A DNA stretch of 64,000 bases from Nocardia sp. NBC_00416 (GCF_036032445.1 NZ_CP107932.1:1676501-1740500), one strand, 5' to 3'. Shown: positions 31,953 to 40,568, numbered from the stretch's first letter. The notes: a model not told the origin generated them from the sequence alone. A program made the numbers and translations.

Positions 31953-32915
31953 GTGAGCACCCGGGAAAAGGGGCCGGTTCTCATCGTCTCCGAATCCGAC
32001 GATCTGCACGCAGCGGCCATGGAAGCGACGTTGCGGGAGCACCACGGGATCCATCCCCTCAGGCTGGACCTACGCGATTTCCCACAGGAATCGGGCAGTT
32101 TCCGGCTCGACCGGGCCGGGGTCGCCCGGTCGCTGACCGGCACGGCCGGTCTGGACGAAGTCCGCGCGGTCTGGTGGCGCCGCCCGCATCCGAGCCGCGT
32201 GCCCGCCGGCGTACGCGCCGACGACAATGCCTATCGGCAAGCCGAATGCGACGGGTTCGTACAGGGGCTCCTGTGGTCGCTCCCGGCCCGATGGGTCAAC
32301 GATCCCGGCTGCGACCGGATCGCCCATCGCAAGATAGTGCAACTCGACACCGCCGTGCGCGCCGGCTGCGCCGTACCGGAAACCCTGGTCACCAACGACC
32401 CCGACGAGGCGCGGGAATTCATCGAATCCTGTGGCGACCGGGTCGTTTTCAAGCGCACCGGGACCTCGCGCGCGGAATTCGCCGAAACCCGGCTCGTCGG
32501 GACCGCCGAACTGGACCGGCTCACCGGGATCCGCTGGGCGCCGACGACGTTCCAGCGCTATATCGATCCGGAATGCGATCTGCGGGTGGTCTGGGTGGAC
32601 GGGCAGGAATGGGCGGTGCGCATCGATTCCCGCGCCGGGGCCGGACGCGTGGACTCCCGGCTGGATACGTCCGTCGGTTTCACCCCGACTCGGCTACCGG
32701 CGACGGTCAGCAAATCATTGGCGACGCTCATGGGCACGCTGGGCCTGAGTTTCGGCGTCCTGGACCTGCGAGTCGGCATCGACGGCGAGCACTATTTCCT
32801 CGAAGTCAACCCCCAGGGGCAGTTCGCCTATCTCGAGATCAAGACCGGACTGCCGATCTTCACCAGTCTCGCCAACCTGCTGGCGCACGGTGACGGGGCC
32901 GTATCCGGCTGGTGA
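31953..32915 (+). CDS. MvdC/MvdD-type ATP-grasp peptide ligase
   Basis: A 320-residue ATP-grasp enzyme of the type that makes macrolactone or macrolactam links in microviridins and other graspetides. Family hallmarks are the pre-ATP-grasp AVWWRRPHPSR (residues about 70-80), RWVNDPGCDRIAHRKIVQL, VPETLVTNDPDEAREF, FQRYIDPECDLRVVWV, and the catalytic metal-binding end FLEVNPQGQFAYLEIKTGLPI (about 285-305). GTG 31953 follows the 148-residue gene by 12 bp, so they form one unit. No transporter, protease or acetyltransferase lies beside it. Confidence 0.85.
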   Translation: MSTREKGPVLIVSESDDLHAAAMEATLREHHGIHPLRLDLRDFPQESGSFRLDRAGVARSLTGTAGLDEVRAVWWRRPHPSRVPAGVRADDNAYRQAECDGFVQGLLWSLPARWVNDPGCDRIAHRKIVQLDTAVRAGCAVPETLVTNDPDEAREFIESCGDRVVFKRTGTSRAEFAETRLVGTAELDRLTGIRWAPTTFQRYIDPECDLRVVWVDGQEWAVRIDSRAGAGRVDSRLDTSVGFTPTRLPATVSKSLATLMGTLGLSFGVLDLRVGIDGEHYFLEVNPQGQFAYLEIKTGLPIFTSLANLLAHGDGAVSGW

Positions 32916-33003
32916 CCGAGTGCCGCCCCACCGACCGCACCGGCACGCAGATCCCCGCCACCGGTCGTATGCACCGGCGGCGGAACCTGCGAATACGGCG
33001 CGG

Positions 33004-33237
33004 TTAGCGGGATTTACGGCGGTTGGCGCCGCCACGGCTGCGGAGTTGCACATGCGACTCCGTCAGCACATTGTGGATGAATCCATAGGAGCGCCCGGTC
33101 GCACGTGCCAGTGACCGGATACTCGCCCCCGCCTCGTATTGCTTCTTCAATTGGTTTTGCAGGCGATCACGCGACTTTCCCGTAACGCGAGTGCCCTTGC
33201 CCAATGTGCTCTTGCTCTGTACCGGCCTGTCGCCCAT
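33004..33237 (-). CDS. small helix-turn-helix protein
   Basis: A 77-residue, very basic protein. It has the pattern KGTRVTGKSRDRLQNQLKKQY followed by a resolvase/homeodomain-like HTH (GASIRSLARATGRSYGFIHNVLTESHVQLRSRGG), seen in a small family conserved across actinobacteria. It presumably binds DNA; no target is known. The ATG at 33235-33237 is preceded by GGAGGAAGCC, a strong ribosome site that decides the start. It is followed by the convergent end of the ATP-grasp gene, 88 bp away. Confidence 0.75.
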   Translation of the reverse strand: MGDRPVQSKSTLGKGTRVTGKSRDRLQNQLKKQYEAGASIRSLARATGRSYGFIHNVLTESHVQLRSRGGANRRKSR

Positions 33238-33319
33238 GGCTTCCTCCGAGTCGCCGAGCAGCGTCACTCTCAGGCTAAGCACTCCGCGACCATCCGGCAA
33301 TGAGTTCTTGTGATGAAAC

Positions 33320-34951
33320 TCACGCGAGCTGAATCAATTCCAGATACTCGGCCGACCAGTGGTCCTCGGTGCCGTCCGGAAGCAGGATCACCCGCTCCGG
33401 GTTGAGCGCTTCGGCCGCCCCCGGATCGTGGGTCACCAGGACGACCGCGCCCGCATAGGTGCGCAGGGCGTCGAGGACCTGCTCACGCGAGATCGGGTCG
33501 AGGTTGTTGGTGGGTTCGTCCAGCAGCAGTACGTTGGCCGCCGAGGAGACCAGCCCCGCCAGCGCGAGCCGGGTCTTCTCACCGCCGGACAGCGTCCCGG
33601 CCGGCTGTTCCAGCTGCGGGCCGCTGAACATGAAGGCGCCCAGCAGACCGCGCAGTTCCTGCTCACCCGCGTCCGGGGCGGCATGCCGGATGTTCTCCCA
33701 GACCGAGGCCCTGTCGTCGAGGGTGTCGTGTTCCTGCGCGAAATACCCGACCTTGAGTCCGTGGCCCGGCACCAGCCCACCGGCCGTCGGTTCCTCGGTG
33801 CCCGCCAGCAGACGCAGCAGCGTGGTCTTACCCGCGCCGTTGAGGCCGAGCACCACCACGCGGCTACCCCGGTCGATGGCCAGATCCACCCCGGTGAAGA
33901 TCTCCAGGGAACCGTAGACCTTCGTCAGGTTCTCTGCCGTCAGCGGCGTCTTGCCGCACGCGGCCGGTTCGGGGAACTTGATCCGCGCGACCTTGTCGGC
34001 CACCCGGACCTCGTCCAGCTCCGACATCAGCCGATCGGCGCGTTTGGCCATATTCTGCGCGGCAACGGCTTTGGTGGCCTTGGCGCCGAGTTTGGCGGCC
34101 TGGGCGCGCAGCGCCGACGCCTTCTTCTCCGCATTGGCCCGCTCCCGGCGCCGGCGCTGTTCATCGGTCGCACGGGCGTCGAGGTACTTCTGCCAGCTCA
34201 TGTTGTAGACGTCGGCCTCACCGCGTACCGCGTCGAGGAACCACACCCTGTTCACCACATCGGCGAGCAGGTCCACATCGTGGCTGATCACGATGAGTCC
34301 CCCGTCGTGGTTCTGCAGGAATCCACGCAGCCAGGTGATGGAGTCGGCGTCGAGGTGGTTGGTGGGCTCGTCCAGCAGCAGGGTGGTGTCGGAACGGCCG
34401 CCGCTGCCGTCGGAGGCCGCGAACAGGATGCGTGCCAGCTCGATTCGCCGGCGCTGACCACCGGACAAGGTGCGCAGCGTCTGGTCCAGCACCCGGTCCG
34501 GGAGGCCCAGACTGTTGCAGATCCGGGCGGCCTCGCTCTCGGCCACGTACCCGCCGAGCGCGGAGAAGCGATCCTCGAGCCGGCCGTATTTGCGAACGGC
34601 GCGTTCGCGCTCTTTCTCATCGGCCAATTCGGCCATCAACGCCTGCTGCTTCTCCATATCCCGGATCAGCGCGTCCAGTCCGCGGGCCGAGAGCACCCGG
34701 TCGCGGGCCAGGACGTCCAGGTTGCCTTCCCGGGGATCCTGCGGGAGGTAGCCGATATCACTCGAGCGCAGAATCGTCCCGGCGTACGGCTCGCCCTCGC
34801 CCGCCAGGATCCGCAGGGTGGTGGTCTTACCGGCGCCGTTACGCCCGACCAGACCGATCCGGTCGCCGGCCTGCACCCGCAGCGCCGGTCCCGGCGCGGA
34901 CAGCAGGGTACGGACGCCGGCCCGGACCTCGAGGTCGGTCGCGGTGATCAC
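33320..34951 (-). CDS. ABC-F family ATPase
   Basis: A 543-residue protein with two ABC domains and no membrane segments. Walker A motifs are GLVGRNGAGKTT (near 36) and VLGLNGAGKTT (near 345). The signatures are LSGGQRRR and LSGGEKTR, with LLLDEPTNHLD and LLLDEPTNNLD as Walker B. ABC-F proteins act on the ribosome, as translation factors (EttA-like) or giving macrolide/lincosamide-type resistance. The charged interdomain linker is about 85 residues long. The GTG at 34949-34951 has GAGGAG upstream. The mycobacterial counterpart by position is Rv1473. Confidence 0.9.
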   Translation of the reverse strand: MITATDLEVRAGVRTLLSAPGPALRVQAGDRIGLVGRNGAGKTTTLRILAGEGEPYAGTILRSSDIGYLPQDPREGNLDVLARDRVLSARGLDALIRDMEKQQALMAELADEKERERAVRKYGRLEDRFSALGGYVAESEAARICNSLGLPDRVLDQTLRTLSGGQRRRIELARILFAASDGSGGRSDTTLLLDEPTNHLDADSITWLRGFLQNHDGGLIVISHDVDLLADVVNRVWFLDAVRGEADVYNMSWQKYLDARATDEQRRRRERANAEKKASALRAQAAKLGAKATKAVAAQNMAKRADRLMSELDEVRVADKVARIKFPEPAACGKTPLTAENLTKVYGSLEIFTGVDLAIDRGSRVVVLGLNGAGKTTLLRLLAGTEEPTAGGLVPGHGLKVGYFAQEHDTLDDRASVWENIRHAAPDAGEQELRGLLGAFMFSGPQLEQPAGTLSGGEKTRLALAGLVSSAANVLLLDEPTNNLDPISREQVLDALRTYAGAVVLVTHDPGAAEALNPERVILLPDGTEDHWSAEYLELIQLA

Positions 34952-35146
34952 AGATATCTCCTCGGAACAGGGGTTGGAGGCAGCGGCCCGGCTCATCCCG
35001 ACGGCGGGCCCGTCCACCGATCATCGGATGCCTGGCGGACATGGAACCACTGATTTTACCCGGACCGCGACACTGCCCGGTCACGGCGGCCGCAGGGCGG
35101 TCCGCGCCCGCGGAGCTCCCGGGCGGGCACGGTAACGTGCCCGGAT

Positions 35147-35911
35147 ATGAGCACCGATCTGTTGGGCAAGAGCGCGCTGGTCTCCGGAGCCAGCCGGGGG
35201 ATCGGCCACGCGGTGGCCGCCGAACTGCTGAGCCGGGGCGCGAATGTGCTGATCACCGCGCGCAAACCCGAACCGTTGGAGAAAGCGGCCGCTGAACTGC
35301 GTGCGCTGGGACACCAGGGCGAGGTCGTCGCCGTGGCCGGCAACTCCGGCGACGGCGAGGCGCGTACCGCGGCGGTGCAACGGGCGGTCGCCGAATTCGG
35401 GTCGCTGGACATCCTGATCAACAACACCGGGATCAATCCGGTGTACGGCGCGCTGATGGAAGCCGACCTCGATGCGGTGCGCAAAATTTTCGACGTGAAC
35501 GTCGTGGCCGCGCTGGGCTACATCCAGGAGGCGTACAAGGCGTGGATGGGCGAGCACGGCGGCGCCGTGGTCAACGTGGCGAGCGTGGCCGGGATCCGTT
35601 CCACCGGGGTGATCGCCGCTTACGGCGCGTCCAAAGCGGCACTGATCCGGCTCACCGACGAACTGGCCTGGCAGCTGGGCCCGAACATCCGGGTCAACGC
35701 GGTCGCGCCCGGGGTCGTGAAGACCAGCTTCGCGGATGCGCTCTACTCGGCCGACGAGGACGCCGCCGCGCAGGTCTATCCGATGAAACGGCTGGGCTCC
35801 CCGGAGGACGTGGCGCGACTGATCGCGTTCCTGGCTTCCGATCAGGCGGCGTGGATCACCGGTGAGACGGTTCGCGTCGACGGCGGTCTGCTGTCGACCG
35901 GCGGTCTCTGA
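35147..35911 (+). CDS. short-chain dehydrogenase/reductase (3-oxoacyl-ACP reductase-like)
   Basis: A 254-residue classical SDR: SGASRGIGHAVA cofactor loop, NNTGINP, a Ser in NVASVAG, and YGASKAALI as the catalytic Tyr/Lys motif, ending with TGETVRVDGGLLSTGGL. The substrate is unknown. The sequence is FabG-like rather than a known pathway enzyme. ATG 35147 is 196 bp from the divergent ABC-F gene. It is convergent with the thioesterase gene and shares the long hairpin between them. Confidence 0.92.
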   Translation: MSTDLLGKSALVSGASRGIGHAVAAELLSRGANVLITARKPEPLEKAAAELRALGHQGEVVAVAGNSGDGEARTAAVQRAVAEFGSLDILINNTGINPVYGALMEADLDAVRKIFDVNVVAALGYIQEAYKAWMGEHGGAVVNVASVAGIRSTGVIAAYGASKAALIRLTDELAWQLGPNIRVNAVAPGVVKTSFADALYSADEDAAAQVYPMKRLGSPEDVARLIAFLASDQAAWITGETVRVDGGLLSTGGL

Positions 35912-35930
35912 ATCGAACCCCCCACCTAGA

Positions 35931-35977
35931 ACGACCCGGGCGGGGACAGTACGTCGTACTGTCCCCGCCCGGGTCGT
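35931..35977. terminator. bidirectional 22-bp-stem terminator
   Basis: A perfect 22-bp inverted repeat (arms begin ACGACCCGGGCGGGGACAGT) with a GTC loop and TTT on the right side. It is placed between the convergent SDR and thioesterase genes. Confidence 0.92.
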
Positions 35978-35998
35978 TTTCGGTCGTACGGCCGCTGT

Positions 35999-36445
35999 TC
36001 AGGCGCGATGCGGAAGGTTCTGCAACCGGACCTGGCCGTGCGCGATCTTTCGCCCACCCTCGTCGGTGACCACGACCTGCCACAGCTGCTGCATGCCGCC
36101 GCGATGCAGCGGGGTGGCCTCAGCGGTCAGCGTCCCCTCACGGACCGCGCGCAGGAAGTCGGTACTGTTGTTGACTCCGACCACCACGCCCCGCTCGCCG
36201 TACCAGGCGGAGCCGCCGGTGCTGGCCAGAGTTTCCACCACGGTGCACAGCACACCGCCGTTCTGGATCCCGGCGGGCTGGTGCAGCTGCGGGGTGACGG
36301 TCCATTCGCCACAGACCCGGTCCGGACCCGCCTCGGTCACCCGCAGACCGATGAGATCCGCGAAGGTCCCCTTGCTGATCTCGTTGATCTGTTCGGCACT
36401 GAGATCGGCCATCGATGTCGGGGGGCGGGTCTGCTGTTCGGTCAT
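35999..36445 (-). CDS. PaaI-family hotdog-fold thioesterase
   Basis: A 148-residue protein with the hotdog thioesterase pattern: FADLIGLRVTEAGPDRVCGEW, then HQPAGIQNGGVLCTVVETLAS (the His/Gly-rich active-site helix near residues 58-78), and TAEATPLHRGGMQQLWQVVVTDEGGRKIAHGQV. It hydrolyses acyl-CoA thioesters; the precise acyl group is unknown. The start is the ATG at 36443-36445. A hairpin and an iron box lie upstream, between it and the FhuF-like gene. Confidence 0.9.
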   Translation of the reverse strand: MTEQQTRPPTSMADLSAEQINEISKGTFADLIGLRVTEAGPDRVCGEWTVTPQLHQPAGIQNGGVLCTVVETLASTGGSAWYGERGVVVGVNNSTDFLRAVREGTLTAEATPLHRGGMQQLWQVVVTDEGGRKIAHGQVRLQNLPHRA

Positions 36446-36511
36446 GGCTCCACGATCGCATGCCGGGTCCGGATGGCGGAGCACGGGCCGGTGGTCGGAT
36501 CCGGAAATGAT

Positions 36512-36547
36512 GCGGCGGACCCCACCTTCGAAGGTGGGGTCCGCCGC
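36512..36547 (-). terminator. 17-bp-stem hairpin downstream of the FhuF-like gene
   Basis: A perfect 17-bp palindromic arm pair (GCGGCGGACCCCACCTT) centred on TTCGAA. It lies between the orphan iron box and the thioesterase gene, 85 bp beyond the FhuF-like stop. It probably ends transcripts coming from the right. Confidence 0.85.
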
Positions 36548-36613
36548 GGGCATTGGATCGGGGGTCGCCGCAGCCCTCGGGACTCTCGCTCGATCCGTAC
36601 GCCGGTTCCGAGT

Positions 36614-36632
36614 ATAGGTCAGGCTTACCTAA
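36614..36632. promoter_or_regulatory. orphan IdeR/DtxR iron box
   Basis: The 19-mer ATAGGTCAGGCTTACCTAA matches the consensus TTAGGTTAGSCTAACCTAA at 16 of 19 positions. It abuts the stop codon of the FhuF-like gene, so it is not in that gene's promoter. No recognisable coding frame starts next to it. Confidence 0.75.
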
Positions 36633-37340
36633 CTAGGCAACACGTTGGGCGCGCCGGATCGCCATACCTCGATCCTCCAGCGCCATCAGCAACCCGTGAC
36701 CACGCCGTGCGCCTGCCACGGGGTCGGTTCGCGCCAGGTCGGGGACGTAGGTCGTAGCGCCGGAGACGGATTCGGCGACCAGCGCCCAGAACCGCCGGGA
36801 ACTCAGTCCGGCACATCGCGCCAACGCCCCCTGCACCAGCAGCAGCGACGGTTCACAGCGGTAGGCGAGCCACACCCACATCGCCCGCTCACACGGCAGC
36901 GTCGCCACCCCGGGCGAACCCTCCAGCGGATCACCGGCGACGACGCGGACGGTGGTATCGGCGAGGCCCGCCCAGTCGATCCCACCGTCGTTATCGGTGT
37001 GGATCCACAGATTCTCCAGCCCGGGATCCCAGGCCCGGCCGTCGGCGATCCACAGCGCCGCCACCCGGCCGACCACGGCATGGATGAGCGCGGTGGCCAC
37101 CACCTCCGACGCCGCGGACGCACTGATCATCTCCGCGACGTGGCGGCGGTACATCAGGTCGATACGGCCTTCACGCAGACCCGTGGACAGCGCCCACCAG
37201 CGCCGCTTACCCTGTTCGGCCATGGCCGCGGCGGCATAGACACGCGGATGCTCCGGCTGCAGGGATCGCAACCGGGAACATGCCGACCCGAACGCCGCCT
37301 CATGGGGACGATGGATGCGCACAGTGGCCAGTTCGGACAT
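36633..37340 (-). CDS. iron-regulated FhuF-like protein lacking the C-terminal Fe-S motif
   Basis: A 235-residue soluble protein. The central part (RWWALSTGLREGRIDLMYRRHVAEMISASAASEV then LWIADGRAW) has the flavour of FhuF-type siderophore-iron reductases, which also sit beside FecCD importers. FhuF proteins carry a C-terminal CCx10CxxC motif for a [2Fe-2S] cluster. This protein has only four scattered Cys and none in that arrangement, so reductase activity is doubtful. An iron box lies about 50 bp upstream, shared with the divergent importer operon. The functional name is inferred from context. Confidence 0.5.
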   Translation of the reverse strand: MSELATVRIHRPHEAAFGSACSRLRSLQPEHPRVYAAAAMAEQGKRRWWALSTGLREGRIDLMYRRHVAEMISASAASEVVATALIHAVVGRVAALWIADGRAWDPGLENLWIHTDNDGGIDWAGLADTTVRVVAGDPLEGSPGVATLPCERAMWVWLAYRCEPSLLLVQGALARCAGLSSRRFWALVAESVSGATTYVPDLARTDPVAGARRGHGLLMALEDRGMAIRRAQRVA

Positions 37341-37386
37341 TCGAACCTCCTCGAGATCGGCGTCGCAGCAACGACTTGATCGAAAG

Positions 37387-37405
37387 ATAGGTTAGCCTTA
37401 CCAGA
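37387..37405. promoter_or_regulatory. IdeR/DtxR iron box between divergent iron genes
   Basis: ATAGGTTAGCCTTACCAGA matches the consensus TTAGGTTAGSCTAACCTAA at 15 of 19 positions. It lies in the 105-bp divergent region and would repress both the FhuF-like gene and the FecCD importer when iron is plentiful. Confidence 0.85.
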
Positions 37406-37445
37406 CCTAGCAAGTATTTCCCGCGAACAAAGGAATAACGGGCCT

Positions 37446-38492
37446 GTGACACACCTCGGCCCCCCGCGGCGCCGCCGCCTGCTCGGACTCGGGCTGCTCG
37501 CCGCGCTCACGGCACTGTTGCTCGTGCCCGGCGTCGCGGTCGGCAGCCAGACCCTGCCCCTCGGCGTCGTCCACGACGCACTCGTCCACGCACTGTCCTG
37601 CCCGGACGGTCCGTTCAGTTGCGCGGCACTTTCCGCGGACGAGGAAATCGTGCGCGAGATGCGCATTCCGCGTACCGCACTCGCCCTGATCACCGGCCTC
37701 GCCCTCGGGCTGGCCGGAGCCCTGATCCAGGGCTACACCCGCAACCCGCTCGCCGACGCGGGGCTGCTCGGTCTGACATCCGGCGCGGCCTTCCTGTCGG
37801 CCCTGGGCATCTACCTGTTCGCGCTCACCGCACCGCAGCAGTACATCTGGTTCGCCTTCGCGGGCACACTGATCGCCGGACTGGTCGTGTTCGGGGTGTC
37901 CCGGATCGGCGGATCCAGTGGGAGCCCCCTCGGCCTGTTGCTGGCCGGCGCCGCGATGGCCGCCTTGCTCCAGGCGCTCACCAACGCCATCGTCACCCTC
38001 GACGCCTACGCGCTGGACACCTACCGCTTCTGGGTCATCGGCGAGGTCGCCGGGCGGGACGCGTCGGTGTTCTGGCAGGTCCTGCCTTTCCTGGTCGCCG
38101 GAACGCTACTGGCATTGTCGGCCGCGCCGGGATTGAACCTCATCGGCCTCGGGGACGACGTCGCGCGCGGTCTCGGCGTCGACCTCGGACGTAGCCGGGC
38201 ACTCGGTTTCACCGCGGTGGTGCTGCTGTGCGGCGCCGCGACCGCCGCCGCCGGGCCGATCGCCTTCCTCGGCCTCATCGCGCCGTATCTCGCGCGCAAG
38301 TTCACCGGACCCGATCAGCGCTGGCTGCTCCCCTATTCGGCGCTCTTCGGCGCGGTGGTCCTGCTGTTCGCCGATATCGCCGGGCGGGTGGTCGCCCGTC
38401 CCGGTGAGCTGCAGACCGGGGTGATGCTGTCGCTCCTCGGCGCCCCGTTCTTCATCCTGCTGGTGCGACGACGGAAACTGGTGCGCGCATGA
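37446..38492 (+). CDS. FecCD-family iron-siderophore permease, first subunit
   Basis: A 348-residue permease with about nine or ten helices. It shows the family motifs REMRIPRTALALITGLALGLAGALIQGYTRNPLADAGLLGLTSGA (residues about 70-115) and, near the C-terminus, AAGPIAFLGLIAPYLAR, the coupling region for the ATPase. It imports ferric siderophores with the next two gene products. The start is the GTG at 37446. It overlaps the second permease gene (ATGA) and sits directly behind the iron box. No binding-protein gene is linked. Confidence 0.94.
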   Translation: MTHLGPPRRRRLLGLGLLAALTALLLVPGVAVGSQTLPLGVVHDALVHALSCPDGPFSCAALSADEEIVREMRIPRTALALITGLALGLAGALIQGYTRNPLADAGLLGLTSGAAFLSALGIYLFALTAPQQYIWFAFAGTLIAGLVVFGVSRIGGSSGSPLGLLLAGAAMAALLQALTNAIVTLDAYALDTYRFWVIGEVAGRDASVFWQVLPFLVAGTLLALSAAPGLNLIGLGDDVARGLGVDLGRSRALGFTAVVLLCGAATAAAGPIAFLGLIAPYLARKFTGPDQRWLLPYSALFGAVVLLFADIAGRVVARPGELQTGVMLSLLGAPFFILLVRRRKLVRA

Positions 38493-39595
38493 CGGTCCTC
38501 TCGCGACGCCGGTCAGCCGAGTCCGCCGCAATCCTGCCCGGGGCGGTCCGAGTCGGGCGGCTGTCGTTCGTCCGGCGGCCCGCGGTCATCCTCGTCGTGG
38601 CATTGCTGGCCGTGGCGCTGTGCACCCTCTTCTGCGTCGATATCGCCACCGGTAGCACCGCCCTCCCCCTGGGCCGTGTTCTCGACGTACTGGGCGGCGG
38701 CGGCACCCGGTCCCAGCGCTTCATCGTGCTCGACTCCCGGCTTCCCCGGGCGCTCACCGGTGTCGTGGTCGGGATGGCACTCGGCATCGCCGGCGCCCTG
38801 ACCCAGTCCGTCCTGCACAACCCGCTCGCCGCACCCGATGTCCTGGGCATCACGAGCGGCGCGGGCCTGGGCGCGGTGACGGTGCTGGCCGGCTCCGGCG
38901 GCGCGGCCACGGGCCTCGCCGCGGCCGTCGGCGCTCCACTGGCCGCTGTACTGGGCGGTCTGGGCACGGCCGGGCTCATCTATTTTCTGGCGTGGGGACG
39001 CCGACGATCAGGCGACGTGGGCACCACCGGAATACGCCTGGTACTCATCGGCATCGGCGTGAATTCACTGCTGCTGGCCGGTATCAACTGGACGCTGGTC
39101 CGCTCCGATTTCGCCGGAGCCGCGCGCGCCCAGCGCTGGCTCACCGGCTCCCTCGACGACGCCACCGGCGCGACACTCGCCCCCGCGGCCGTGGCCCTGG
39201 CGCTGGTGGTCGCGGTCGCGTTGATCTCGGCGCGGACACTGGCGGCCCTGCGCCTCGGCACGGACTCGACCCGGATGCTGGGTGTGCGGCTGCGGTCCCA
39301 GCAGGCGCTGCTGATCGGCGCCGCGGTCGTCGCGGTCTCGGTGGCCACGGCCGCGGTCGGGCCGATCGCCTTCGTCGGATTGGTCGCACCGCAAGTCGCC
39401 CGGCGGCTCCTGCGCAGCCCCGGCGAACCGCTCATCGGGTCCGCGCTGACCGGAGGAATCCTCGTGCTGGGCGCCGATATCCTCGCCCGGGTCCTACTGC
39501 CCGTCGACCTGCCCGTCGGCATCGTGACCGCCGCGCTCGGCGGGCCGTTCCTGCTGTACCTGCTCGTCCTCATCAATCGGAAGGCCACGCTGTGA
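38489..39595 (+). CDS. FecCD-family iron-siderophore permease, second subunit
   Basis: A 368-residue permease forming the heterodimer partner. It has LDSRLPRALTGVVVGMALGIAGALTQSVLHNPLAAPDVLGITSGAG and AAVGPIAFVGLVAPQVARRLL, the equivalent motifs to the first subunit. An N-terminal cytosolic extension of about 30 basic residues (LSRRRSAESAAILPGAVRVG) precedes the first helix. ATG 38489 overlaps the preceding stop and its own stop overlaps the ATPase start, so all three genes are coupled. Confidence 0.94.
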   Translation: MTVLSRRRSAESAAILPGAVRVGRLSFVRRPAVILVVALLAVALCTLFCVDIATGSTALPLGRVLDVLGGGGTRSQRFIVLDSRLPRALTGVVVGMALGIAGALTQSVLHNPLAAPDVLGITSGAGLGAVTVLAGSGGAATGLAAAVGAPLAAVLGGLGTAGLIYFLAWGRRRSGDVGTTGIRLVLIGIGVNSLLLAGINWTLVRSDFAGAARAQRWLTGSLDDATGATLAPAAVALALVVAVALISARTLAALRLGTDSTRMLGVRLRSQQALLIGAAVVAVSVATAAVGPIAFVGLVAPQVARRLLRSPGEPLIGSALTGGILVLGADILARVLLPVDLPVGIVTAALGGPFLLYLLVLINRKATL

Positions 39596-40452
39596 CCGGA
39601 CAACTCGCGGATCCCGGCGACCACCGGCTCACTGCGCACGACCTCTCCCTGGGATACGGAGACCGGCGCGTCGTCGAGGGTCTCGACCTGAAGATCGCAC
39701 CGGGGCTGGTCACCACTGTCATCGGCCCGAACGGCTGCGGTAAGTCCACGGTGCTGCGCGCGCTGGCGCGGCTGTTGCGGCCGCAGTCCGGGCAGGTCCT
39801 GCTCGACGGGAAGGCGATCGCCACGATGAAGACCAAGGAGGTCGCCCGGACCGTCGGCATGCTGCCGCAGACTCCCGTCGCGCCGGAAGGGCTCACCGTC
39901 GGGGATCTGGTGGCCCGCGGACGCCATCCGCACCAGTCCTGGCTGCGGCAATGGTCGTCCGGGGACGAAACCGAGGTCCGGGCCGCGCTCGACCAGACCG
40001 GTATCGCCGATCTCGCCGAACGCCCGCTCGACGAACTGTCCGGCGGGCAGCGCCAGCGCGCCTGGATCTCCATGGCATTGGCGCAGGGCACCGATATCCT
40101 CCTGCTCGACGAACCGACCACCTACCTGGACCTCGCCCACGCCCTCGAGGTTCTCGATCTCGTAGACCGGTTGCACGCCGATCTCGGCCGCACCGTGGTC
40201 ATGGTGCTGCACGACCTGAATCTCGCGATCCGCTACAGCGACCGGCTGATCGTGCTGCGCGAGGGCCGGGTCGTCGCCCAGGGCGCACCGGGGGAGATCA
40301 TCACGCCCGGGCTGCTCGACGAGGTGTTCGGGTTGCGCGCGCAGGTTCTCACCGATCCGGTGTCGGCGCGCCCGATGATCGTGCCGATCGGCACCCGGCA
40401 CGTCCGGGGAACCGTCGGCGGACCGGCGCCGGTGACCGCCGCGCAGTCCTGA
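39592..40452 (+). CDS. iron-siderophore ABC importer ATPase (FecE/FepC-like)
   Basis: A 286-residue ATPase. Walker A is GPNGCGKST near residue 45, the Q-loop region is MLPQTP, the signature is LSGGQRQRAW, Walker B is ILLLDEPTTYLDLAH, and the switch His is in VLHDLNLAIRYSD. The C-terminal part (EVFGLRAQVLTDPVSARPMIVPIG) is typical of siderophore importers. GTG 39592 overlaps the permease stop (GTGA). The cognate ferric-siderophore binding protein must be encoded elsewhere. Confidence 0.95.
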   Translation: MTGQLADPGDHRLTAHDLSLGYGDRRVVEGLDLKIAPGLVTTVIGPNGCGKSTVLRALARLLRPQSGQVLLDGKAIATMKTKEVARTVGMLPQTPVAPEGLTVGDLVARGRHPHQSWLRQWSSGDETEVRAALDQTGIADLAERPLDELSGGQRQRAWISMALAQGTDILLLDEPTTYLDLAHALEVLDLVDRLHADLGRTVVMVLHDLNLAIRYSDRLIVLREGRVVAQGAPGEIITPGLLDEVFGLRAQVLTDPVSARPMIVPIGTRHVRGTVGGPAPVTAAQS

Positions 40453-40517
40453 CAGCCGCGTCCCGCGGCGAACCGCCGTTTCCGGCGCTCCACCAGGTAT
40501 GACCAATCCCACGCGGT

Positions 40518-40534
40518 TACGACACCCTGTAGTA
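40518..40534. promoter_or_regulatory. candidate BlaI operator
   Basis: TACGACA-CCC-TGTAGTA is an inverted repeat (6 of 7 positions pair) similar to the TACTACAnnnTGTAGTA box bound by mycobacterial BlaI. It lies 35 bp before the blaI start, which fits autoregulation. Confidence 0.65.
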
Positions 40535-40568
40535 CGCCTTTGCGTCGTTGAAGTCGTAAAATCGAAAG

